Positions 33,520 through 40,853 of a stretch of DNA of 64,000 bases are shown piece after piece (positions within the stretch are counted from its first letter, which is position 1; the number at the start of each line of letters is the position of its first letter). A program made the translations under genes and the position numbers. Under the pieces are notes generated by a model. The model was not told the origin of the DNA and made no database searches. It worked only from the letters and a program-made list of their open reading frames with translations. Source of the stretch: Paenibacillus tyrphae (lineage in GTDB: Bacteria > Bacillota > Bacilli > Paenibacillales > NBRC-103111); the NCBI RefSeq assembly GCF_024158745.1, contig NZ_JAMZAW010000013.1:62001-126000 (forward strand). The letters run 5' to 3'.

Positions 33520-34662
33520 GTGGCAGACATACGGCTCGTCCGTCCGGACGAGATGGCCGAAGCGGTCTCGCTTTCGGACTCGATTTTTCGCGATGCGCAG
33601 CAGATTTCGATGCAGCCTGCGTTTCCTGACGTGTTTTCAACGGCCTTGGGCCAGTCTTACGGAGCGTTCGAGGACGGCAAGCTGGTCTCGTTCATGGGAC
33701 TCGTGCCTGTCACGATCCGCATCGGCGAGGCAGCGCTCGGCACGTACCAGCTCGGCTCCGTCGGCACCGATCCGGATGCCCGGGGCAAGGGCTATGCCAG
33801 CCTGATTTTACAGCGTATCTTTGAACATATCGACAAGGCGGGCGCGTCCTTGCTGCTCATTTCGGGCGGCCGCTCCTTGTACACGCGGGTCAATTGTCTG
33901 CCGTTCGGCGTTGTCCGGAGGTATACGGTGGATGCCGCTGCGGCGCAGGCGCTGCAAAGCCGGCACGCTTCCGAAGGAGTGCAGGTGCGCGATCTGGAGC
34001 CGACCGATTGGCTGTATCTGCGAGAGCTGGCGGGCGCAAGAGTTGCCCGCTTCGAGCACAGCGTCACCGACCTGGCGAATCTGGTCCATAACGAGGCGCT
34101 CGTCAGCTGCATTAAGATGAAGCACCGGGTGCTCGTGGCCGAGCGGGACGGCAAGCCTGCGGCGTTTCTTGTCGCCGCCGTACCGAATCCGCCGCTCGTC
34201 CCGAAGCGGGTTCCGTTTCTGATCGAAGCCGCCGGGGACGGCCCGGCCGTTGCGCTTCTGGCCGCGCATGCGCTCAAGCGTCTGGAGCTGGAGCAGATCC
34301 AGCTCCCGGTTTCCGTGCACGAAAGCGATTGGCTGGAGGCGCTCGAATCGGTGCCGTACCAAGAGGAGCCGAATCAAGGCACCGTCAACGTGGTCCGGCC
34401 CGAGCGCTTGATCGAGCAGCTCCGGCCGTTCTGGGCGGAAGCGGCTCCGGGCCGCCATGAAGCGCTTCGCGTGCAATCGGCAGACGCCGGCCGGGTCAAG
34501 CTCGAATACGGCGGCTTGTCGGCAGAGCTGGACCCGCAGGCGTTCATCTCGCTCGTTTTCGGCGGAGATGAAGGCATGGCTGAGTACTTCGCGCTTCGCA
34601 GCGCACTGAAAGAGTTGTTCCCGGTGCCGTTTCCTTTTACGGCGGGGTTGAATTATGTGTGA
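33520..34662 (+). CDS. GNAT N-acetyltransferase with C-terminal sterol-carrier-like domain
   Basis: 380 residues from a GTG at 33520 behind AAGGAGG. The N-terminal GNAT domain (about 1-150) shows the acetyl-CoA loop VGTDPDARGKGYASLILQ. A second degenerate GNAT-like part and a C-terminal SCP2-like region (about 290-380) give an Eis-type layout. It is 33 bases after murQ and before the terminator, so it belongs to the murK operon. A role in re-acetylating or modifying an amino sugar or amine is conceivable but unproven. Confidence 0.85.
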   Translation: MADIRLVRPDEMAEAVSLSDSIFRDAQQISMQPAFPDVFSTALGQSYGAFEDGKLVSFMGLVPVTIRIGEAALGTYQLGSVGTDPDARGKGYASLILQRIFEHIDKAGASLLLISGGRSLYTRVNCLPFGVVRRYTVDAAAAQALQSRHASEGVQVRDLEPTDWLYLRELAGARVARFEHSVTDLANLVHNEALVSCIKMKHRVLVAERDGKPAAFLVAAVPNPPLVPKRVPFLIEAAGDGPAVALLAAHALKRLELEQIQLPVSVHESDWLEALESVPYQEEPNQGTVNVVRPERLIEQLRPFWAEAAPGRHEALRVQSADAGRVKLEYGGLSAELDPQAFISLVFGGDEGMAEYFALRSALKELFPVPFPFTAGLNYV

Positions 34663-34718
34663 GCGGGCGTTAATTTTCCAGAGATAATTAAAAATCGTCA
34701 AACAAACTAAACTCGATA

Positions 34719-34747
34719 ATGAGCAGAGAGATACTGCTCATTTTTTT
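34719..34747 (+). terminator. terminator of the murK-murQ operon
   Basis: ATGAGCAG (34719-34726), 7-base loop, CTGCTCAT (34734-34741), then seven T. Confidence 0.9.
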
Positions 34748-34826
34748 ATTGCTTTCCGTGTCTCAAAGCTCTCATTCGTAGTTGTCGACTTAAAAAATAT
34801 GTTATACTTCTTTTGAGGTGATAATT

Positions 34827-35009
34827 ATGCTTAAGGACGAAGTAAAGCAAATCATTGACAATTTACCTGATGATTGCTCACTTGAGGATATTCAATATAC
34901 ATTATATGTTCGAAAGAAGATCCAACAAGGACTTGATGATATAGACAAAGGCGACGTTATATCTCATGAAGAAATGGAGAAGCGGATGTCTAAATGGCTA
35001 AATCAGTAG
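34827..35009 (+). CDS. antitoxin of a RelE/ParE-type toxin-antitoxin pair
   Basis: 60 residues from the ATG at 34827 behind TGAGGTG. Acidic, with an N-terminal helical segment (KDEVKQIIDNLPDDCSLEDIQYTLYV) and a C-terminal EEMEKRMSKWL that likely binds the toxin. It overlaps the toxin gene by 16 bases. The short size and lower G+C than the neighbours are usual for mobile TA modules. A TATACT -10 (34803-34808) lies just upstream, but the -35 is unclear. Confidence 0.8.
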   Translation: MLKDEVKQIIDNLPDDCSLEDIQYTLYVRKKIQQGLDDIDKGDVISHEEMEKRMSKWLNQ

Positions 35010-35284
35010 TATGGACAAAAACCGCAACTAATGATTTAGAACGGGCAGTAGAATATATACATCAAGATTCGCCGGGATACGCTCTTTCATTTTTATATGA
35101 TGCAATGGAGAGAGCCAAAACTTTGAGTCTTTTCCCAAACAGAGGGAGGATCGTACCTGAGATCAACAACCCGAATGTAAGAGAAATTTTTTTACACCGA
35201 TATAGGATGATCTACAAAATCGAAGAAGATCAAGTCATTATTTTAAGCTTCATACATGGAGCTACGAACTGGAATGGCCGGTAA
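34994..35284 (+). CDS. RelE/ParE-family toxin
   Basis: 96 residues with the RelE/ParE fold: VVWTKTATNDLERAVEYI, LFPNRGRIVPEI and the strand REIFLHRYRMIYKIEEDQVIILSFIHGA. Family members are ribosome-dependent mRNA interferases or gyrase poisons; which type applies cannot be read from sequence. It is translationally coupled to the antitoxin and followed by a terminator. Confidence 0.9.
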   Translation: MAKSVVWTKTATNDLERAVEYIHQDSPGYALSFLYDAMERAKTLSLFPNRGRIVPEINNPNVREIFLHRYRMIYKIEEDQVIILSFIHGATNWNGR

Positions 35285-35328
35285 CTCACCCACCTTTGAT
35301 GCGGGTATTATTTTTATTTCAAAACGCT

Positions 35329-35354
35329 AAGCGGGCCTCGGGCCCGCTTTTTTT
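35329..35354 (+). terminator. terminator after the toxin gene
   Basis: AGCGGGC (35330-35336) with GCCCGCT (35342-35348), followed by seven T (35348-35354). Confidence 0.88.
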
Positions 35355-35357
35355 GCG

Positions 35358-35386
35358 TTGACAAACGCTTAAAGCGGATTTATATT
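35358..35386 (+). promoter_or_regulatory. SigA promoter of the DoxX-like gene
   Basis: -35 TTGACA (35358-35363), 17-base spacer, -10 TATATT (35381-35386). The -10 lies at the left edge of a long palindrome. Confidence 0.75.
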
Positions 35387-35418
35387 ACTTTATAGTAATA
35401 TTACTATAAAGTAGTATA
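35381..35418. promoter_or_regulatory. long palindromic operator
   Basis: A 38-bp A+T-rich palindrome with one mismatched pair (35385/35414); its central 28 bp (35386-35413) are perfectly symmetric around TAATATTA, with half TACTTTATAGTAAT. It covers the -10 and the start site of the DoxX-like gene, so a dimeric repressor should shut this promoter. The cognate regulator is not in the immediate neighbourhood. Confidence 0.75.
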
Positions 35419-35441
35419 CCTGTTTGAAGGGAGCGATTGTT

Positions 35442-35789
35442 TTGTCCACTCTCGTTATCGTCATTCAAATTATACTGGCCGGGATGTTCTCGCTTTCTTC
35501 CTTTATGAAGCTCAAGCGGACGCCGTCGATGGTTCAGCACTGGAACGAATACCGGTACCCGATGTGGTTTTTGACCCTTATGGGCCTGGGAGAGCTTGCG
35601 GGCGTCGTCGTGCTTCTCGCGGGCTTCCGGTTTCCGGCGCTGCTGCCGTACGTCGGTTTGTTCTTCGTCGCTTTGATGCTGGGCGCGATTCACGCACATT
35701 TGTTCCGGGCGAAGCACCGGCCGGTGATGGCCGTCAATGCCGCTGCGATGCTTGCACTGTCCGTGGTCATGATCGCTGCCACCTGGTGA
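35442..35789 (+). CDS. DoxX-like small membrane protein
   Basis: A TTG at 35442, eight bases after GAAGGGAG, gives 115 residues with four transmembrane segments (about 3-22, 42-60, 66-84, 96-113). FSLSSFMKLKRTPSMVQHW and the overall layout fit the DoxX/DUF4345-like group, linked in other bacteria to thiol or quinone redox defence. It is a single-gene unit with its own operator and terminator. Specific function unknown. Confidence 0.78.
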   Translation: MSTLVIVIQIILAGMFSLSSFMKLKRTPSMVQHWNEYRYPMWFLTLMGLGELAGVVVLLAGFRFPALLPYVGLFFVALMLGAIHAHLFRAKHRPVMAVNAAAMLALSVVMIAATW

Positions 35790-35811
35790 ACTCCTCCGCC
35801 TTGCGCGGAAC

Positions 35812-35856
35812 AAAAATAGACCGCCCATCCCACCGGGGACGGATCGGTCTATTTTT
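35812..35856. terminator. bidirectional terminator
   Basis: AAAAATAGACCG (35812-35823) and CGGTCTATTTTT (35845-35856) flank a GC-rich loop; A- and T-runs on both sides serve the convergent DoxX-like and SLH-protein genes. Confidence 0.9.
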
Positions 35857-35873
35857 AAGTTCATTCCTTTCAA

Positions 35874-38800
35874 TTACTGCACATCGTCCGTCATGCTGCT
35901 CTTCCAAGCTTCGCTTCCGTCAGCGTTCCTTACGGATTCATGCGAAACGGTGGCTTCCTGCACATCTCCGAAGCCCCAATGGCTTTCCGCGACATCCGGG
36001 AACTGAGGGGCAACTCCTTTCAGCGGACCGCGATACAGCATCCGGTTAATCATCGTCACTGCTTCGACCCTGCGAATGCTGTCCGCAGGCTTGAAGGTTC
36101 CGTCCTCGTAACCGGCAAGAAACTTGCCGCGGTACAGGGCTTCAATCGCATTCCCTGCCCAATGTCCTTGGACATCCTTGAAATGATTTTCGCCGGACGC
36201 GCTGACATTCAGGCTCAGGAAACGCGCCATAACGGAGGCCAGCTCACCTCGGGATACCTTAGCTTCCGGACGGAAACTGCCGTCTTCGAAGCCGTTAAAG
36301 TAGCCGTATTTCGTTGCAATCTTGATGTAATTCGCTGCCCAATGGCTCTCTTGAACATCGTTATACGCAAGAGCGTCGGTTACCTTCGCATTTTCCTTCA
36401 TTCTTGCAACAATCGCTGCCAGCTCTGCACGAGTCAGAGCGTTCTCCGGGTGAAACTTACCATCCGGATAGCCTAAAATATAACGTTGATGCTTCAGATT
36501 TCCGAAGCGGTCGGAAAACACTTTAATTTTGACCGCAGAGTCGGCCTTCGCAGAGCTCGATGTATTTCCTTCAACCGTGAACTTTCCTTGAATGTCGAAC
36601 TCCGCGTCCGCTGCGGCGACCGCTCTCCATTTCAGCTTCAGCTTGTAGCTTCCCGCTTGACCGGCCGACAGCTTGCCTACTTTCCACGTAACCGTGTTTC
36701 CGCTCACGGTACCGCCATCCGCATCGACCACTTCCGCTCCGGCCGGAATCGTAACGGTGACTACTCCTGCATCTATCGAGAAGACGGATTGGTTCTTATA
36801 ATCGACCGTAATCGTCGATTGCTCGCCTTCTTTTACAAGGTTTTTATCCACAGACAGATTCAAAGTAACATCGGACGTTGCAGACCCGTAGTAAAATCCG
36901 CCGCCGTACGAAGTGGATGAAGTGTTATTCGTAGCAATTTGCCGGATCTTGAAATCGAAGGCTACGATATCTTGCCCGACGTGAATAATGCCGTCTTTAA
37001 TGTAGCTGTCCGAGCCATTGACCGCCGGCGCGTTCGGTTTCGTCACAAGCGTGCTGTAATCGTAGTACCCCGCTTTGGTCGCAACAATATAATAGTCTGC
37101 ATTCGGATACACCATCCAGGCGTACTGCCCGGCAGCATCCGACAGCTGCGGGTTGTGATTCTTGTTCGGCGCAAAAGCCGGCAATTCAGGCAATTCGACA
37201 GGCGTGTGCGGCGTACGGCCGTTTTGTTTATTCAGCTCCGTATCCGCCCAATACAGCTTCACGCTAACCCCGTCAACCGGCTTTCCGGAAGCCTCGTCGG
37301 TAATCGTGCCGTAAGGATCGATCAAGGAATAGACGACGCCCAATTCCCCGTTTTGCTTCACGCTCACCGTCGCCGACGGTCCCGCCAGCACAGTCCCGTT
37401 TGGTGCTTTAATTTGGTACGAAATTTTGTACTGGCCGCCCGGCACCTTCTCCAATTCAAAGCTTCCGTCGGCTTTCAGCGCCAGCGTCGATTGGAAATCG
37501 GTCCCGTTGATGCCTTGGATGACGGCGCTGACATTGCCGCTTCCGAACAGACTTTCCGGCGTCTGCTGCACGTTCGAAGCGGAAGGCGCGATAAACAGTT
37601 GACCGCTGATTTTGTTCGCGGAATCAATTTTTTGACTTGCCGCATTCAATTGGCCTACGACTGCCGTTTGCGTGCTGTTTAAAGTTACCGTCCGGTTTCC
37701 AAGCTGTACCGGCGTTTGAATATTCAGCGTATAGGCGAAGTTGCCCCGGGGTACCCCGATTTGGTAAGAACCGTCTTGTGCGGTCGTTACGGTCGAAGTG
37801 AAATCGACAATTCCATCCCCGTTAAAATCGGCGGAAACGGAAACCGTTGCCCCTGCCGCCGGCTTTCCTGTCACCTGGTCGATCACGATCCCTCGAACGG
37901 CTGCAGGCATGTAAGTCACTTCTATGCTTTCCTGCTTCGACAATCCGGATTTCGGATCTTTCGCGGACACCGTGATCACTTCGTTCAGAGGCGCAAGGCC
38001 TTGAAGCTTCGGTGCGGTATACTCGATGGAAGCAATCCCTTGTTCATTCGTAATTGCTGTTACATCGTTCTTCGTATTTCCGAAGTGGAACGTGACCGGC
38101 ACGCCCGCAACCGGGCTTCCGTCCGCCGACACCACTCCCGCGCTCAACGTCACTTTAGAACTGCCGTCTCCCGGAATGGAGTCAGGCGATTTTTTCAATG
38201 TTAAGTTGAACGGTGGTACTTGATCTTGAACTACGATGGTTTCCGTTGCGGTTTTACTGTCGTAGGTTACGGTAATGATGGCCGTTCCCGGAGCTTTGGC
38301 CGTGATCACGCCGTTCGCATCGACCGAAACGATATCGGGATTCGAGGAAACGTAGGTTGCTTGTTTCGTTACGTCTTTAATGCTTTCGTCCAAATAAACC
38401 GCTGTCGCCTGCGTCTGATGAGTGGCACCCGGTACAAGCGTATAGTTGACCGGAGTTACCACCAGATCGCGCAGCGTCGTTGTCGTGGTTCCCGTTGCGC
38501 CGGAAGCCGGCGATTCGATCCCGTTGCTTACCGCGCTTACCGTAAAGCTATGCTTCGTTCCCGGTTTAAGTCCCGTCACCGCATAGCGGGTATCGGTTAC
38601 GCCGGAGGCAATCAATTTCCCATTGTCGTAGATGTTATAGGACTGTGCGCCCGGAACCGCATTCCAGCTTAACGTTGCGCCCGTAGATGTCACATTGTCC
38701 GTTGCAACCCCTGTCGGAGCGGCAATCGGCACCGTAATCGAGGCTTGCAATGTTGTTCCGTTATAAACGGCATAGATCACCGTCGTTCCTGCACCGACAG

Positions 38801-40355
38801 CCGTAACGAGTCCGCTCGGACTGATAGTGACTACGTTGTTGTTGGCCGAGCTGAACGCGGATTGATTCGTTACTTCGACTTTGGTTCCGTTCGAGTAAAC
38901 GGAGGAAACGACCGTTTGATGCGTAGAGCCTATCGGCAGCGTATAGCGGGTGCTATCCAGCGTAAGGCCTGCCGAAGTCGGAAGCGTTACGCTGTTGGAC
39001 GGCGCAGATTCCATCACGCCGTTCTCGCCGCTCACTACCGCCGTAACGGTAAATGTCGCAAACTCTCCCGGTGCAAGACCGGTTACCTGGTAAGTGGCGC
39101 TGCTGACATTCGTTGCGTACAGCGCTCCGTCTTTATACAGATTGTAATAAGTAGCGCCGGTCACGGTATTCCAGGTCAGCTTGTTGGCCGTCTCCGGCGT
39201 CGTTCCGGCTTTCAGATTCGTCGGCGAAGGTGGAATCGCCACGGTAGCATAAGCGCCCCCGACCATCACCTTGGCCGTAACTTCGCCCGAAGGCGGGTTG
39301 TTTCCGAAATCCAGAATCGTTGTTCCCCGGCCGCTGCCGTCCGAAACCGCATCCGGATTCGTCAGAGTGCCTTGTGTCGATGCAAAGCGGACCGGAGCGT
39401 CCGGAACCGGGTTTCCGTCGACATCATAAAGTGTGGCAATGACTCGGAATTGACCCGGTTGCCCGGTCGGCACGGCATTGACGGTTACGTTCGTCGGAGC
39501 CTGCTTGTATTGATATTTCGTCGTATCGATCGGATCCAGCTCGTTCGTAAAATACCACGAAATGATATCGTGTCTCTCGAAAGCGCCGCCCGTTGCCGCA
39601 GTAAATCCTGCGTAAACCCCCGGCTTCCCTTTGAAGATGTCGGCCAAATCGATATTGTTGGCATTGAGCACAGGAGTCGTCGGCCGAGCTTCCGTGCTGC
39701 TGATATAAACCTTGACGTTATTGGCGGATCCGTCATAATCGATCCACGAATAATAGTCTGTGCCGCTTGAAAGATTAATGCCTTGCGAATTAAGCTCGTT
39801 CGCCGATGTAAACCATCCGGGGGTCGAGTTTTTAACGTCCCCATTTACGGCCAGCCCGATGTAATTGTTCGACGGGTCGGACATGTCGGCGTTTTTATAC
39901 GTATCGTATTTCACCGCAAAGCTGGGCTTGATTCCGCCGTACCCGATTCCTACTCCTACCGATCCCGCAGTGTTGGATTCGGCTTGGATCGTAAAGGTAA
40001 TGCCGTCGGCCGGATTACCTAAATTATTCTCATTCAGCCGGAATTTAAAAAACGTACTGAACGAATAATTGTCTCCTGGCGCAATAAGCTTTTTGTTAAA
40101 AGCCGTGCCGAACTTGTTGGTTAGTGCCTCGGTTAAACGCAACACCTGGCGGCCTTTATTATCCGTTGCCACTTTGGCAGAGCCGTTCAACGAGAACAGC
40201 GCGAGTTGTTTTGCATTGGAAAAATCGTCATTCTTATAGGTAACCCACTTCACGCTGTCTTCCGCCGCATGAGCCTGTAAAGCCGGCTGCAGCAGGGTTA
40301 CCACCATGGAAATCATGAGCAGCCATGACATCCATTTCGATCGATGCACTTTCAT
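35874..40355 (-). CDS. giant SLH-anchored surface protein with L-type lectin, Ig-like and FnIII domains
   Basis: The ATG at 40355 behind AAAGGAG gives 1493 residues with a signal peptide (1-31). Order: L-type lectin-like domain (about 35-275, NPADGITFTIQAE); Big_1-like domain; alternating FnIII (TWNTVTGATYYNLYKDG, SWNAVPGAQSYNIYDNG) and Big_2 domains; an invasin-like Ig domain; several carboxypeptidase-regulatory/SdrD-like folds (about 870-1180); a DUF11-like segment; and three SLH domains in the last 220 residues (YILGYPDGKFHPENALTRAE). SLH domains bind pyruvylated wall polymer, so it sits on the cell surface, where the lectin part may bind glycans. It is monocistronic. Phased TGTTCAGA repeats lie upstream, next to a divergent SARP-like response regulator. 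Confidence 0.92.
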   Translation of the reverse strand: MKVHRSKWMSWLLMISMVVTLLQPALQAHAAEDSVKWVTYKNDDFSNAKQLALFSLNGSAKVATDNKGRQVLRLTEALTNKFGTAFNKKLIAPGDNYSFSTFFKFRLNENNLGNPADGITFTIQAESNTAGSVGVGIGYGGIKPSFAVKYDTYKNADMSDPSNNYIGLAVNGDVKNSTPGWFTSANELNSQGINLSSGTDYYSWIDYDGSANNVKVYISSTEARPTTPVLNANNIDLADIFKGKPGVYAGFTAATGGAFERHDIISWYFTNELDPIDTTKYQYKQAPTNVTVNAVPTGQPGQFRVIATLYDVDGNPVPDAPVRFASTQGTLTNPDAVSDGSGRGTTILDFGNNPPSGEVTAKVMVGGAYATVAIPPSPTNLKAGTTPETANKLTWNTVTGATYYNLYKDGALYATNVSSATYQVTGLAPGEFATFTVTAVVSGENGVMESAPSNSVTLPTSAGLTLDSTRYTLPIGSTHQTVVSSVYSNGTKVEVTNQSAFSSANNNVVTISPSGLVTAVGAGTTVIYAVYNGTTLQASITVPIAAPTGVATDNVTSTGATLSWNAVPGAQSYNIYDNGKLIASGVTDTRYAVTGLKPGTKHSFTVSAVSNGIESPASGATGTTTTTLRDLVVTPVNYTLVPGATHQTQATAVYLDESIKDVTKQATYVSSNPDIVSVDANGVITAKAPGTAIITVTYDSKTATETIVVQDQVPPFNLTLKKSPDSIPGDGSSKVTLSAGVVSADGSPVAGVPVTFHFGNTKNDVTAITNEQGIASIEYTAPKLQGLAPLNEVITVSAKDPKSGLSKQESIEVTYMPAAVRGIVIDQVTGKPAAGATVSVSADFNGDGIVDFTSTVTTAQDGSYQIGVPRGNFAYTLNIQTPVQLGNRTVTLNSTQTAVVGQLNAASQKIDSANKISGQLFIAPSASNVQQTPESLFGSGNVSAVIQGINGTDFQSTLALKADGSFELEKVPGGQYKISYQIKAPNGTVLAGPSATVSVKQNGELGVVYSLIDPYGTITDEASGKPVDGVSVKLYWADTELNKQNGRTPHTPVELPELPAFAPNKNHNPQLSDAAGQYAWMVYPNADYYIVATKAGYYDYSTLVTKPNAPAVNGSDSYIKDGIIHVGQDIVAFDFKIRQIATNNTSSTSYGGGFYYGSATSDVTLNLSVDKNLVKEGEQSTITVDYKNQSVFSIDAGVVTVTIPAGAEVVDADGGTVSGNTVTWKVGKLSAGQAGSYKLKLKWRAVAAADAEFDIQGKFTVEGNTSSSAKADSAVKIKVFSDRFGNLKHQRYILGYPDGKFHPENALTRAELAAIVARMKENAKVTDALAYNDVQESHWAANYIKIATKYGYFNGFEDGSFRPEAKVSRGELASVMARFLSLNVSASGENHFKDVQGHWAGNAIEALYRGKFLAGYEDGTFKPADSIRRVEAVTMINRMLYRGPLKGVAPQFPDVAESHWGFGDVQEATVSHESVRNADGSEAWKSSMTDDVQ

Positions 40356-40443
40356 CGTTCCCGCTCCTTTTTCATCTTCTCTCTCCTGAAATAGCAATTC
40401 TACTTTCCGGTTTTTCTCTCCGCGCCTCACTCTCCTTCGTTTT

Positions 40444-40495
40444 AAAGAACAGTTTTTGCTCACTTTACCAACCGCTTCTGAACAAAATCTGAACA
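40444..40495 (-). promoter_or_regulatory. 11-bp phased direct repeats upstream of the SLH protein gene
   Basis: On the minus strand TGTTCAGA occurs at 40488-40495 and again exactly 11 bases on (40477-40484); a related TGTTCTTT is at 40444-40451, 44 bases (4 x 11) from the first. Eleven-base spacing of direct repeats is the binding geometry of OmpR/SARP winged-helix proteins. A weak promoter candidate (-10 TAGAAT) follows downstream, fitting activation. One more TGTTCAGA is at 41991-41998, before the CheY-like gene. Confidence 0.55.
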
Positions 40496-40681
40496 CCTTT
40501 CGACTACAAAACCAGCCACTCAGGTCCACACCGGCGCAAAACTTGCTGAAAAACAGGCGAAAGAGCAGAAAGCAGCATCATTTTCCCAATTCATCTAGAT
40601 TTTAATTTTGTGAAATAATTAACATTTTTTCGTTTTAAAATGCCTTAGAGGACGAATTTTTGATATGATCATAAATAGGAA

Positions 40682-40720
40682 AACGGCGGTTTTAAGCCGT
40701 TCGTTGGAACGAACATTTTT
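40682..40720 (+). promoter_or_regulatory. possible attenuator in the leader of the SARP-like regulator
   Basis: Two overlapping hairpins: AACGGC (40682-40687) with GCCGTT (40696-40701), and GTTCG (40699-40703) with CGAAC (40710-40714), the second followed by ATTTTT. They share 40699-40701 and cannot form together. A TATGAT -10 (40664-40669, weak TGCCTT -35) lies upstream. The weak stem keeps confidence low. Confidence 0.35.
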
Positions 40721-40784
40721 GCCGGGTAAACAGGCTTTATAACAAATAGATTACTTTTGCATACAGAAAGAGGAGGGCGTGAAT

Positions 40785-40853
40785 TTGGCCACTCAACTAC
40801 ACGACAATGGGGTCGGGTTTGCACGGTTTGCGCAAAGCGAGGTGCGCCGATGA
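40785..40853 (+). CDS. 22-codon leader peptide coupled to the SARP-like response regulator
   Basis: A TTG at 40785 stands eight bases after AGGAGG (40771-40776), the best ribosome site of the region. The frame runs 22 codons (beginning MATQLHDN, ending SEVRR), and its TGA overlaps the ATG of the response regulator (ATGA at 40850-40853). The regulator's own ribosome site (GAGGTG) lies inside this small frame. The peptide has no recognisable domain; it may serve translational coupling. Confidence 0.5.
   Translation: MATQLHDNGVGFARFAQSEVRR

Noticed and set aside
34666-34826. Defined promoter for the toxin-antitoxin pair
   Set aside because: Only a good -10 (TATACT) is visible; every -35 candidate has poor sequence or spacing.
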